A stretch of DNA of 64,000 bases from Chryseobacterium contaminans (GCF_001684955.1 NZ_MAYF01000223.1:1-64000); one strand, 5' to 3'; counted from the first letter of the stretch, positions 1 through 8,054 are shown. Notes: generated by a model not told the origin, from the letters alone. A program made the numbers and translations.

Positions 1-247
1 CTTCATTGTATATCTTTCTTGTTTATTAATTAATTTCTGATTTATGTTTTTGAGTAAACAAATTTAATGTTAAATAAGTAAGCAATTAGTATGCTATGTT
101 TCAATTTTAACTAAAATTTAACGGCTATTATATCATTTTATACATTATGTCATAATTGTTAAGCCCTGAGTTAACAAAACTTAAAAAAAAATTAAATGAA
201 ATGTGACAGAATGTTTATTATAATAAGAACAATATAAAAAGTATTTT

Positions 248-275
248 TCATTACTCATTACTCATTACTCATTAC
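248..275. repeat. 7-bp tandem repeat, four TCATTAC units
   Basis: Four exact head-to-tail copies of TCATTAC, followed by a partial CCAT. The repeat lies about 60 bp upstream of the putative trhO promoter. It is outside coding sequence, so copy-number change would not shift a frame. Confidence 0.9.
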
Positions 276-334
276 CCATGTCCGGGCTGTCAATTATCAT
301 TAGGTTGCTCAAAGGCCGTTAATTTGAAATTACT

Positions 335-342
335 TATCTTTG
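335..342 (+). promoter_or_regulatory. Putative -7 element of the trhO promoter
   Basis: TATCTTTG matches the Bacteroidota -7 consensus TAnnTTTG, 34 nt before the trhO ATG. No TTG sits at the usual 17-23 nt upstream, so the -33 box is weak or absent. Confidence 0.55.
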
Positions 343-376
343 CAAAAATATTTTTCTCACTTAAAACGTTTATAGC

Positions 377-1747
377 ATGCAACTGTATAACACCTTAAGC
401 GCAGAAGAAAGAGCTAGACTTATTGATGAAGCTGGTAAGGAACGTCTTACTTTATCTTTCTATGCGTACGCTAAAATTGAAGATCCCAAAAAATTTCGTG
501 ACGACTTATTTATAGCCTGGAACGCCCTTGATGCGCTTGGCCGTATTTATGTTGCCCATGAAGGAATTAATGCTCAGATGAGCGTTCCTGCAGATCAGTT
601 TGAGGCTTTCCGCGATACGTTAGAAGTGTACGACTTTATGAAGGGAATTCGTTTGAATGTGGCAGTAGAACAAGACAATCACTCCTTTTTAAAGTTAACG
701 ATTAAAGTAAGACACAAAATTGTTGCGGACGGTCTTAATGACGATACTTTTGATGTAACCAATAAAGGAGTTCACTTGAAAGCTCAAGAGTTTAATAATA
801 TGCTTGAAGATCCTAACACAATTGTAGTTGACTTTAGAAATCACTACGAAAGTGAAGTAGGACACTTTGAAGGCGCTATTACTCCTGATGTGGAAAACTT
901 CAGAGAAAGTTTACCAATCATCAATGAACAACTACAGGATTTCAAAGAAGATAAAAACTTATTGATGTATTGTACCGGAGGTATCCGTTGTGAAAAAGCC
1001 AGTGCATACTTCAAACATCAGGGGTTTAAAAATGTATTCCAGCTGGAAGGGGGAATTATTGAATATACCCGTCAGATTAAAGAAGAAGGAATAAAAAGTA
1101 AATTCATTGGTAAAAACTTTGTCTTCGACCATCGTTTAGGAGAAAGAATTACTGATGATATTATTGCACAATGTCACCAGTGTGGAAAACCTTGTGATAA
1201 TCATACCAACTGTGCTAATGATGCCTGTCACCTTTTATTTATCCAGTGTGATGATTGTAAAGCAGCGATGGAAAACTGCTGTTCTACAGAATGTCTGGAT
1301 ACCATCCATTTACCTTGGGAGGAACAGGTGAAGCTAAGAAAAGGATTGCAGGTTGGGAATAAAGTCTTCAGAAAAGGAAAATCTGATGCTTTGAAGTTTA
1401 AAAACTCAGGAGATTTACCTAAAGCTCCATTAGCAAAAGCTGAAACTAAGAATATTCGTCAGAAAATTGCAGTTAAAAAAGTGTTGATTGGAAAAGCAGA
1501 GCATTATTTCTCAAAATCAAAGATCGGACAGTTTTTAATTGAAAATAAAGAGGTTTCAGTAGGAGATAAAGTATTAATTTCAGGGCCTACAACTGGTGAA
1601 CAGGAATTTACAATTACACAGATCTACGCAAACGGAGGTCCTTGTGAAACGGCAAAACAAGGAGATCAGATTACTTTTGAAATTCCTTTCAGAGTTCGTC
1701 TGTCAGACAAATTGTATAAAATTCTTGAACCTGCTGAAAACGCATAA
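377..1747 (+). CDS. trhO: tRNA uridine(34) hydroxylase TrhO (rhodanese family) with extra C-terminal barrel
   Basis: TrhO (YceA family) installs the oxygen-dependent 5-hydroxyl on U34 of tRNAs, the first step toward cmo5U/mo5U. The protein (456 aa) has an N-terminal ferredoxin-like acylphosphatase-type domain (about 25-120) and a rhodanese domain (about 135-240) with the loop YCTGGIRCEKAS; the catalytic Cys is about residue 199. A Cys-rich segment follows (CHQCGKPC...CDDC...CCSTEC, about 275-310). The last ~90 residues exceed the ~350 aa E. coli protein and read like a small beta barrel (VGDKVLISGP, FTITQI, GDQITFEIP), resembling the C-terminal domain of U32 peptidase-like proteins such as TrhP. 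This last similarity is my inference. The gene is probably co-transcribed with the folate cyclo-ligase gene 39 bp downstream. Confidence 0.93.
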   Translation: MQLYNTLSAEERARLIDEAGKERLTLSFYAYAKIEDPKKFRDDLFIAWNALDALGRIYVAHEGINAQMSVPADQFEAFRDTLEVYDFMKGIRLNVAVEQDNHSFLKLTIKVRHKIVADGLNDDTFDVTNKGVHLKAQEFNNMLEDPNTIVVDFRNHYESEVGHFEGAITPDVENFRESLPIINEQLQDFKEDKNLLMYCTGGIRCEKASAYFKHQGFKNVFQLEGGIIEYTRQIKEEGIKSKFIGKNFVFDHRLGERITDDIIAQCHQCGKPCDNHTNCANDACHLLFIQCDDCKAAMENCCSTECLDTIHLPWEEQVKLRKGLQVGNKVFRKGKSDALKFKNSGDLPKAPLAKAETKNIRQKIAVKKVLIGKAEHYFSKSKIGQFLIENKEVSVGDKVLISGPTTGEQEFTITQIYANGGPCETAKQGDQITFEIPFRVRLSDKLYKILEPAENA

Positions 1748-1786
1748 GGGATAAAGAAACTGTTCAGTAAAAATAATATGACAATT

Positions 1787-2362
1787 ATGTTGAAAGCTGA
1801 GCTAAGAAAAAAATATATGCAACAAAGAAAAGCCTTGTCACATGATGAGGCTTTCTTGTTATCTGAAAAGATTTTTCAGAATTTTATTACTTACTTTAAA
1901 CCTCATGCTGGGCAGAAGATCCATATTTTTATTCCCATTCAGAAGTTTAATGAAATTGATACTCAAATCTTCATTAATTATTTTTTAGCACAGAATATAC
2001 GTGTTTATGTGCCTAAAATTGTTGCAGATAAACTGATTAATATTGAAGTTTTCAGCAATACACTATTTGAAACTAACAGTTGGGGGATTTCTGAGCCTGT
2101 TTCTAATGAAGATTCCGGAGAAGTTGATTTTCATTATGTGATTACCCCGCTTTTATACTGCGACCGAAACGGGAATAGGGTAGGATATGGAAAAGGTTTC
2201 TATGACGGACTTTTCCAGAGTATATCTCCTGAGACAAAAAAAATCGGAGTCAATTATTTTGACCCCGATGATTCTATTGATGATGTCTGGGAAAATGATA
2301 TTCCCCTTGACTATTTGGTCACACCTACTGAAGTACTGTCTTTTTTAAGCGGCTTAGAATAA
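1787..2362 (+). CDS. 5-formyltetrahydrofolate cyclo-ligase
   Basis: Cytosolic enzyme that uses ATP to convert 5-formyl-THF to 5,10-methenyl-THF, returning the storage or inhibitory folate to one-carbon metabolism. About 191 aa, normal for the family. The N-terminal KAELRKKYMQQRKALS helix is typical, and the C-terminal signature GNRVGYGKGFYDGLF holds the glycine-rich phosphate-binding loop. I start at the second ATG (1787), because homologues usually begin one or two residues before KAELRKKY; an in-frame ATG at 1778 would add MTI. The 3' end overlaps the convergent lipoprotein gene on the other strand by 52 bp of coding sequence in both genes. Confidence 0.92.
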   Translation: MLKAELRKKYMQQRKALSHDEAFLLSEKIFQNFITYFKPHAGQKIHIFIPIQKFNEIDTQIFINYFLAQNIRVYVPKIVADKLINIEVFSNTLFETNSWGISEPVSNEDSGEVDFHYVITPLLYCDRNGNRVGYGKGFYDGLFQSISPETKKIGVNYFDPDDSIDDVWENDIPLDYLVTPTEVLSFLSGLE

Positions 2363-2889
2363 AAATCTAAAAAGTAAAACTTAAACTCCTTTTTCAACTT
2401 GGAGGTTGACAGTAATATGTATTGGGCATTTTTTTCAAAGCTACCCAAAGATTTATTCTTATCATCAAAATATTCTACATTAAATTTTGCATAGTCTAAG
2501 GTATCTTTTTTATAGAACTCTTTATAAACACTTAGTTCATTTACTTTTGCAGCCTTCACTTTCATGCTGTCAAGCTCCTTAAACATTCTTCTGAAGGTCA
2601 GAGAATCTGGTTTGTGGAAATAGCTTTCCATTTGGGAATAAATAAAGCTATCCACTTCAGTATTCCTGTTGCCGCTTACATAAAGGGTAGAGAGGTCAAG
2701 AAGTTCCTGAACTTTCTGTTTGGTAATAGAGTTGATAGCCTGCATGCTATCCATTTGTACAGCCGGGTAACTTTTTGTGTTGTTGCTGTTTCTTAGTTTA
2801 TCTAGATCACTGGCTTCTGTTTTTTTATTACAGGCGGCAAATAAAGTCAGAAGTATAGTGAGTATTAAAAAATTATTTATTCTTTTCAT
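2311..2889 (-). CDS. Lipoprotein of unknown function
   Basis: 192 aa. The start is set at the ATG of MKRINNFLILT because a classic signal peptide with lipobox LFAACNKK follows; the open frame extends four codons further. The lipidated Cys is followed by NKK, so the protein could be surface- or periplasm-facing; this cannot be decided from sequence alone. The remainder is charged, mostly helical and of no family I recognise. Its start lies 17 nt inside the end of the upstream minus-strand gene, implying translational coupling. Its last 16 codons run antisense to the end of the folate cyclo-ligase gene. Confidence 0.8.
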   Translation of the reverse strand: MKRINNFLILTILLTLFAACNKKTEASDLDKLRNSNNTKSYPAVQMDSMQAINSITKQKVQELLDLSTLYVSGNRNTEVDSFIYSQMESYFHKPDSLTFRRMFKELDSMKVKAAKVNELSVYKEFYKKDTLDYAKFNVEYFDDKNKSLGSFEKNAQYILLSTSKLKKEFKFYFLDFYSKPLKKDSTSVGVTK

Positions 2890-4048
2890 CTGTAGTCGCA
2901 ATTTTGAATTTAATGGATACGATCTTACCGTTGTCTTTTTTCATTTCTATTACATTCAGATTTTTGAGGGATGTAGTAGGAGTAGTAACGAGGGTGATAT
3001 ACTTTTGTTTGTCTATTTTTTCAATACCATAAGTGTTATTGTCGTACACCTGGTAGATAACAGCATTGTTGCTGATTAGATTTTCAAGCTGATTTCTTTT
3101 CTGTTTAATAAGAGCTACCTGTTCTTCAGAGTTTCCGGTAATATCTTTTCTTGAGAAATAATAAGCAGCCATCTTGTAATCATCCGGTTTAAGCTCAATT
3201 TTTTCTTCTTCAGGAGCATTTTCAAGGTTTCTGCTTACTTCCAGTGGCTCATAAAATGCTGCACTGATCTTCATCTTCAGGTTTTTATCCTTTGTTGAAT
3301 AAGAAAAACATTCACCAGGTTTTATTTTATACATCAAAGGAGATTCATTTTCCTTGATCACCATAATGTCTAGGGTGTTTATAACAAAGGTTCCTCTGTC
3401 TTTATCAATAAAGCAATACGTATAAGTTTTTGAAAAAAGCACATCTTTGAACCCCAGCAAACCTGTTATGGCAATTAAAACGGAAGTAATAAGTGCCCAT
3501 GCATTCTTTTTAAAGAAATTTTTCTTAGTAGGAATGGTTAAAACTTCAACTTCATTGTTTGTTATTGGTTTTTTATTAACTTCTTGATTTTCAGTATTTG
3601 TTTTTTGTAAATCAGGAATTTCGATAGGCTGTATTTCAACTTTTTTAGGCTGAATTTCTGTTTTTGGAAGTTCCGGAGCTGAAGAAACTGTTTTTTCCAA
3701 TTCATTGATTTCCTCTTCTTCTAAATTTTCATTTTCCAGCAATAGTTCTCCAGCAAAAAGATGTTGCTTTTTAAATTCATACCATGAATCGTATCCCGCA
3801 TAAATACTCAATAAATTGAGCATATCTATCCTTGGTAATTTAGTGACGGGTGATGTTTTGAAATAGGTGTAAAATGACTTTTCGCTGATGTTACCTTTTG
3901 CTTTTTTGCGCAGGTCTTCCTGAAAATATATGATATCTATACCCTTCCATTTAGATATGTCATCCTGCGAAGGGGTATATTCTTTTAAATATTGACCTTG
4001 GACATCCTTTTTTAGCTGTTCAAAGTGTAATAGATCTAAATCTGTCAA
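2873..4048 (-). CDS. Single-pass membrane protein with HTH-like N-terminal segment
   Basis: 391 aa, no clear named family. Residues about 20-95 include SEKSFYTYFKTSP...LPRIDMLNLLSIYAGYDSWYEFKK. This resembles the N-terminal DNA-binding-like segments of many Bacteroidota proteins (pattern TLxxLAxYxGYxSWxxF; inference). A Glu/Pro-rich linker (about 105-165) follows, then one transmembrane helix (about 180-200, ALITSVLIAITGLLGF), then a ~190 aa C-terminal domain predicted outside the cytoplasm, with GTFVINTLDIMVIKENESPL. The layout (cytoplasmic HTH-like head, membrane anchor, external sensor) would fit a membrane-bound regulator. It is transcribed with the overlapping lipoprotein gene, possibly its periplasmic partner. 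Confidence 0.75.
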   Translation of the reverse strand: MTDLDLLHFEQLKKDVQGQYLKEYTPSQDDISKWKGIDIIYFQEDLRKKAKGNISEKSFYTYFKTSPVTKLPRIDMLNLLSIYAGYDSWYEFKKQHLFAGELLLENENLEEEEINELEKTVSSAPELPKTEIQPKKVEIQPIEIPDLQKTNTENQEVNKKPITNNEVEVLTIPTKKNFFKKNAWALITSVLIAITGLLGFKDVLFSKTYTYCFIDKDRGTFVINTLDIMVIKENESPLMYKIKPGECFSYSTKDKNLKMKISAAFYEPLEVSRNLENAPEEEKIELKPDDYKMAAYYFSRKDITGNSEEQVALIKQKRNQLENLISNNAVIYQVYDNNTYGIEKIDKQKYITLVTTPTTSLKNLNVIEMKKDNGKIVSIKFKIATTDEKNK

Positions 4049-4108
4049 TTTTTTTTAAAATAATTAAATTATTGATTATCAGTTATGTTTTTTTGTAAAA
4101 CTATTTTA

Positions 4109-4139
4109 CAAAGGTATTACAATTATTTTTCATAAACAA
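4109..4139 (-). promoter_or_regulatory. Promoter of the membrane protein/lipoprotein pair
   Basis: On the minus strand a TTG (complement of 4137-4139) is followed after 20 nt by TACCTTTG (complement of 4109-4116), matching TTG-N19/20-TAnnTTTG. The predicted start site is about 55 nt before the ATG at 4048. Confidence 0.65.
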
Positions 4140-4154
4140 ACTTTCTAACTGCTA

Positions 4155-4162
4155 TACCTTTG
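4155..4162 (+). promoter_or_regulatory. Putative -7 element for the Ala-rich lipoprotein gene
   Basis: TACCTTTG fits TAnnTTTG about 70 nt before the ATG at 4231. It is an exact mirror image of the minus-strand -7 box at 4109-4116, so the two promoters fire divergently from a 47-bp interval. No TTG occurs at consensus spacing. Confidence 0.55.
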
Positions 4163-4230
4163 TCTTGTTCAAATAACAGAACAGAAGAAAATTTATAAAA
4201 CAATATTAACAAAATTAAATTTAATTTATT

Positions 4231-4572
4231 ATGAAAAAGTCATTATTCGTAGCTGCTATCGCTGCAATCTCTCTAGTTGCTTGTAAAAAAACTGACGCTA
4301 CAGCTACTGAAGGTACAACTGATTCTTCTGCTGCTGCTGTAGCTGATTCTGCTGCAACTGTAGTTGATTCTACTGCTAAAGTTGTTGATTCTGCTGCTAC
4401 TACTGCTGTAGAAGCTACTAAAGATGCTGCTGCTGCTACTACTGCTGCTGGAGCTGAAGTTGCTAAAGATGCTGCTAAAGGTGCTGCTGACGCTGCTAAA
4501 GGTGCTGCTGATGCTGCTAAAGGAGCTGCTGACGCTGCTAAAGATGCTGCAAAAGACGCTGCTAAGAAATAA
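4231..4572 (+). CDS. Ala/Lys-repeat lipoprotein, LEA-like
   Basis: 113 aa. Signal peptide MKKSLFVAAIAAISLVACKK with a lipobox at the LVAC Cys. The mature chain is almost entirely Ala, Asp, Lys, Thr and Val. It starts with Thr/Ser/Asp-rich VADSAATVVDSTAKVVDSAATT and ends with tandem KGAADAA/KDAAKDAA units. The pattern resembles the heptad/11-mer amphipathic helices of late-embryogenesis-abundant proteins, but no known domain can be named from so simple a composition. Codon use is highly uniform (GCT for Ala) and the DNA is itself repetitive. A strong terminator follows directly, so the gene is monocistronic. Likely an abundant envelope lipoprotein with a helical rod; function unknown. Confidence 0.85.
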   Translation: MKKSLFVAAIAAISLVACKKTDATATEGTTDSSAAAVADSAATVVDSTAKVVDSAATTAVEATKDAAAATTAAGAEVAKDAAKGAADAAKGAADAAKGAADAAKDAAKDAAKK

Positions 4573-4598
4573 TTTTAGCTTAAGCTTAAAAATAAAAG

Positions 4599-4628
4599 AA
4601 CCGTTTCACCCAGTGAAACGGTTTTTTT
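4599..4628 (+). terminator. Rho-independent terminator of the Ala-rich lipoprotein gene
   Basis: Perfect 11-bp stem (4599-4609 with 4613-4623), 3-nt loop, then a run of seven T ending at 4628. It lies 27 bp after the stop codon. Confidence 0.92.
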
Positions 4629-4745
4629 GTGCTTTATGATTAAATGGGGATCAATCTTAAAAGTTGTGGACTAAACAAAAAGTCGAATTCATCTGAATAG
4701 AAAAATTTACCAATTAGAATCAACAGGTGTGGAAATAGGTTTTTC

Positions 4746-4911
4746 ACGCAAAGTTTCATGTTTGCGTATGCTTTATTTTAAGTGAGCTAAGAAGGGATCG
4801 ATTTTCAATCGATCTGAAGAAGCGAACGCATAGCCACAAAGTTTCATCAGCGACAAAGTCGCATTACTTAGCCTCCTAAAATAAAGTATTCGAATCACTA
4901 ATTCTTTGCGT
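4746..4911. repeat. Large palindromic intergenic element (MITE/REP-like)
   Basis: This element fills most of the gene-free stretch 4629-5077. Nested inverted repeats are ACGCAAAG (4746-4753) with CTTTGCGT (4904-4911), an imperfect ~26-bp arm pair (4765-4791 with 4867-4892, sharing CTTTATTTTA), a perfect hairpin GATCGATT-TTC-AATCGATC (4796-4814), and a small GCGAC-AAA-GTCGC hairpin (4850-4862). I see no ORF in it. The form suggests a non-autonomous mobile repeat or a structured RNA; copy number cannot be seen from one window. The flanks to 5077 show nothing else. Confidence 0.7.
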
Positions 4912-5077
4912 CTATAGAATTTAGAATAATCAATCGGTATTCAATGTTTTACCATGACTTTTGAGCATAAACCATTAAATGCCCCCTTTAACCTTCATAA
5001 CAAACCTATGGTGGAGCAACCTTATATAAAATAATAGTTGATGCAAGACAATCTATCAAACATCAACTTAATATTAT

Positions 5078-5845
5078 TTATCCTTTCTTTTGTCTTAAAG
5101 ACTCATAACAGGTAATGGCCACCGCATTACTAAGATTTAATGAATCTATACTGCCAGCCATCGGAATCAAAGTATTTTTCCCTTTTCCAATCCAGAAATC
5201 ACTTAACCCGGAATGTTCTGTCCCGAATAAGACGGCAGAACGCTGTGTGAAATCTCTTTTATAAAGATCTTCAGCTGTTTCATCCATCAATGTTGTATAA
5301 ATGTTGAATTTGTTTTTCTGAAGAAATTCCAGCGTTTCTTCATTTTCTGCCTGATAAACTTCCATTCCGAAAAGACAACCAACGCTGGATCTGATAACAT
5401 TCGGGTTATAAAAATCGGTTTTTCCATCGGCAACAATCAATGCATCAATACCAAAAGCCTCACAACTTCTCAAAATAGCTCCCAAATTACCCGGTTTTTC
5501 TACCCCTTCCACAATAATAACAGTGGAATTATCTTTTGGAACATAAGAAGAAAGAGGAGTTTCTTTTGCCTGATATACTCCGATAATCCCTTCTGAACTC
5601 CCTCTGTAAGCAATCTTTTCATAAACTTTATCACTTACATAGTGAATTCTTCCTTCGGGAAGTTGTTCTTTAAAGATATTTTCACAGATAAAGAATTCTA
5701 CAGGCTGAAAATCATATTGTAACGCTCTTGCGTTTTCCTGTTGCCCTTCTACAACAAAAACCTTTGATTTTTTACGGAACCTGTTGTCAGTAAGTAGCTT
5801 AGTGACGTTTTTTATTTTTTCGTTTTGAAAACTTTCTATCAACAT
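5078..5845 (-). CDS. TrmH/SpoU-family RNA 2'-O-methyltransferase
   Basis: 255 aa SPOUT (trefoil-knot) methyltransferase that transfers methyl from SAM to a ribose 2'-OH in rRNA or tRNA. The N-terminal part (about 1-95) is the RNA-binding substrate domain (NRFRKKSKVFVVEGQQENARAL). The catalytic domain shows motif 1 VEKPGNLGAILRSCEAFGID (with the Asn and Arg used in catalysis), motif 2 LFGTEHSGLS, and motif 3 SIDSLNLSNAVAITCYES, which forms the knot and SAM site. The exact target nucleotide cannot be assigned. It lies 20 bp after the CPBP gene, as the last gene of a minus-strand run. Confidence 0.9.
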   Translation of the reverse strand: MLIESFQNEKIKNVTKLLTDNRFRKKSKVFVVEGQQENARALQYDFQPVEFFICENIFKEQLPEGRIHYVSDKVYEKIAYRGSSEGIIGVYQAKETPLSSYVPKDNSTVIIVEGVEKPGNLGAILRSCEAFGIDALIVADGKTDFYNPNVIRSSVGCLFGMEVYQAENEETLEFLQKNKFNIYTTLMDETAEDLYKRDFTQRSAVLFGTEHSGLSDFWIGKGKNTLIPMAGSIDSLNLSNAVAITCYESLRQKKG

Positions 5846-5865
5846 TTTGCAAAATTATGCAAAAT

Positions 5866-6657
5866 TTATGATTGTACTTCGCTGCTTTTTATAAAAAGGT
5901 TCCTCCAGGTGATCTGAAATAGGCTCTTCGTCTTTTTTTTAAGATATATGACAATGATTATGATCAAAATTATGGATGAAAATTTATAAAGATTTCCATA
6001 AAGGTTTCCTGAAACATTCTCTGAAACATTGAATACTTCCCAATACAGATTCATGAAAAAATGTAGAAATACAGCGATCCAGATATTAAAATCCAGTTCA
6101 AAATATACCCAAGTGAAGAACACAGAACCCAAAAATGTAATGGCAAAAATCTCAAAAAGTTCTATTATATTTTGGCTCTGATATAGATGAACCTGTGCAA
6201 ATAATAATGATCCAAAAAGAATGGATGAAAGAAATCCCAGCCTGGTAAACCTGTATAAAGTTCCTATAAGAAAGACTCTGAATATGAGTTCTTCAAAAAA
6301 AGCAGATGAGATGGTATTGATGAAAAGAGTTTCAAAATTGAATTTATTAACTGGTTTGAAATGGAAAATATATCCAATCAACATGGGTAGAGTTCCTATA
6401 AAAGCTAAAGTTAACCCTTTAATAGACGATTGGTTTAAAGAAAGTAAGTCAAGGATATTTTTTTTTGGAAATAAGATTTTCAGTGTAAGGATGATCGGAA
6501 CTAAAGTAATGGAGTAGGCGAGTGCATGCGCTATAGCTTTACTGTGAAACAGCTCTTTAATAAAAGAAAGAATGCTTTTAAAATAATAGAGATCAAAGAA
6601 ATAATACAGGATAAACCCTAAGATAAAGATTGAAAAGAAGCGAAAATTTTTACTCAT
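5866..6657 (-). CDS. CPBP-family intramembrane metalloprotease
   Basis: About 263 aa with eight hydrophobic segments. The CPBP (CAAX protease/Abi) signatures are present in order: EELIFR (EExxxR), FAQVHLY (FxxxH) and HFFMNLYWE (HxxxN/B). The two glutamates and two histidines are the metal site. The ATG at 6657 (MSKNFRFFSI) is preferred over a TTG six codons upstream. Members process membrane-embedded substrates or serve in bacteriocin self-immunity and maturation; the substrate here is unknown. It is 90 bp downstream of the LytTR regulator on the same strand and 20 bp from the methyltransferase. Confidence 0.85.
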   Translation of the reverse strand: MSKNFRFFSIFILGFILYYFFDLYYFKSILSFIKELFHSKAIAHALAYSITLVPIILTLKILFPKKNILDLLSLNQSSIKGLTLAFIGTLPMLIGYIFHFKPVNKFNFETLFINTISSAFFEELIFRVFLIGTLYRFTRLGFLSSILFGSLLFAQVHLYQSQNIIELFEIFAITFLGSVFFTWVYFELDFNIWIAVFLHFFMNLYWEVFNVSENVSGNLYGNLYKFSSIILIIIIVIYLKKKTKSLFQITWRNLFIKSSEVQS

Positions 6658-6747
6658 GTTAATTATTTTGAGCAAAAATGTGGCTTTTCAGAATGGAGAT
6701 CAATTGAATGTGATGAACATCAAGAAATAGTGACCAATGACAAACAT

Positions 6748-7587
6748 TTATCTTTTAAGATGCTTTAGCCGGGGAATGATGATAGATATAAAGCTTCTTG
6801 ATACAGGAATATCAAAATCCATTTCCGGGAGAATTAATTTGTAACTCTGAGCATTACCTTTTATGTTTTTTACTTTTTCAAGATTGACAATATAAGAACG
6901 ATGGCATCTGTTGATTGTTTGCGTCTGCACCTGTTTCAATATATTGGATAAACTTATTCTGAGCCATATCTTTTTTACGGTATTGTTATCTAAATAGTAG
7001 AGTGTACAGTAATTTTCCATAGACTGAATACATATAAAATCGTTTTCAGGAATTTTCAATTCAGTAGTATTGACAGAAATAGTAAGAATCGTTTTTGTTA
7101 AGGTTAAAGGGGGTTCAATGGGTTGCGAAGTTGTATTTCTTACAGTATTCTCATGAGAGTTTTTTAAATAAATGTATCTTGATAAGATATAAATAGCAGA
7201 AATAGGTATTCCTACAGCTAAGGAATAAAGAAACATGTACCCATAGTTTTCAAAACTAAGTACCACATGGCTTATGAATAATGAATTATAAAAATAAGAA
7301 AGCACAGATCCCAGAATCAGAATCAAGAATATTTTTAAGAGCTCTGATGCAATATTCCAATCCTTGAATCGGGAGACACAAAGATTCGAAGCAAAAAATG
7401 CAGCTCCAAAAATAAGAGTATAGGGAAAGAGAATAAGGTATTTGTAAGGATGGTGAAAGTTTTCCGTACCAAAAGGCTGGAAGATAATCAGGAAAAGATA
7501 TACCAAAACTCCTGCTGCTACAGAAGAAATTAATATCTCCTTAACTGATTTCGAGGTAGGATATGAGTAAGGTGTAAGGGAAAACAT
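6748..7587 (-). CDS. LytTR-family transcriptional regulator with four-helix membrane domain
   Basis: 279 aa. The N-terminal half carries four transmembrane segments (about 20-40, 50-70, 80-100 and 112-135). The C-terminal ~100 residues form a LytTR DNA-binding domain: NDFICIQSMENYCTLYYLDN, the arginine/histidine-rich RCHRSYIVNLEKV, and the final PVSRSF. This membrane-LytTR layout, with no receiver domain, is common in Bacteroidota and suggests signal input through the membrane. The upstream small membrane protein gene ends 18 bp before it, so that protein is a candidate partner. Its DNA target is unknown. Confidence 0.88.
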   Translation of the reverse strand: MFSLTPYSYPTSKSVKEILISSVAAGVLVYLFLIIFQPFGTENFHHPYKYLILFPYTLIFGAAFFASNLCVSRFKDWNIASELLKIFLILILGSVLSYFYNSLFISHVVLSFENYGYMFLYSLAVGIPISAIYILSRYIYLKNSHENTVRNTTSQPIEPPLTLTKTILTISVNTTELKIPENDFICIQSMENYCTLYYLDNNTVKKIWLRISLSNILKQVQTQTINRCHRSYIVNLEKVKNIKGNAQSYKLILPEMDFDIPVSRSFISIIIPRLKHLKR

Positions 7588-7605
7588 ATCAATCGTTTTA
7601 TAAAA

Positions 7606-8040
7606 TTAATAGTTTGTTGTTCCCGAATGTTGATCTTGAATTTTCTTTGACGTAACCATCAAAACAATGTTTCCGAGTAACAGAGTGAAGCAACTTGCCA
7701 TCCAAAGAAAATATCCAGGCCCATATCCTGTTATGGGAAATTTATGCCCAGCTTCATTTACAGTAATTTCTCCAACAGATAAATAACAAAAGGTGAGGCC
7801 AAATGCAATAAGGCTGATGACTGCTGATATTTTTACTTGCCTTAATAACAGAAAAAATACTCCGATAAATAGAAGAGGGTTAGCTATCCAGGCTATTCCG
7901 CCACCTTGCATTTCTGCCCAGCCCAACAGTGCGCAGGCAAGACCACTCATTTCATGTTCCTTTGCATATACTGCTGTGAAAGGAAGTGAAGCCAAATAGA
8001 GAATAAGACATATTAATAGGATGAGATTTGATTTTTTCAT
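7606..8040 (-). CDS. Small four-helix membrane protein, unknown
   Basis: 144 aa, start ATG at 8040. The first helix looks like an uncleaved signal (MKKSNLILLICLILYLASLPF). Three further helices follow (about 54-66, 70-90, 110-130), with a polar loop SVGEITVNEAGHKFPITGYGPGYFLWM. No recognised domain. It is sandwiched in a minus-strand operon between rmuC (14 bp upstream) and the LytTR regulator (18 bp downstream), so its most likely partner is the regulator. Confidence 0.75.
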   Translation of the reverse strand: MKKSNLILLICLILYLASLPFTAVYAKEHEMSGLACALLGWAEMQGGGIAWIANPLLFIGVFFLLLRQVKISAVISLIAFGLTFCYLSVGEITVNEAGHKFPITGYGPGYFLWMASCFTLLLGNIVLMVTSKKIQDQHSGTTNY

Positions 8041-8054
8041 GGTGCTTTAATTTT

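Larger units (their letters stand above)
1..376. other. Intergenic stretch upstream of trhO
   Basis: AT-rich non-coding DNA with no ORF I can support. It contains a 7-bp tandem repeat (248-275) and a -7 promoter element (335-342), both listed separately. Any gene to the left ends before the window. Confidence 0.7.

Noticed and set aside
248-275. CRISPR array
   Set aside because: The TCATTAC units are contiguous 7-mers without spacers, and no cas genes are present.
4424-4639. Leucine-rich ORF inside the Ala-rich lipoprotein gene
   Set aside because: It is the +1 frame of the GCTGCT repeats and has no independent support.
6221-6517. 98-codon ORF opposite the CPBP protease gene
   Set aside because: Shadow of the membrane-protein gene on the other strand, without a recognisable product.
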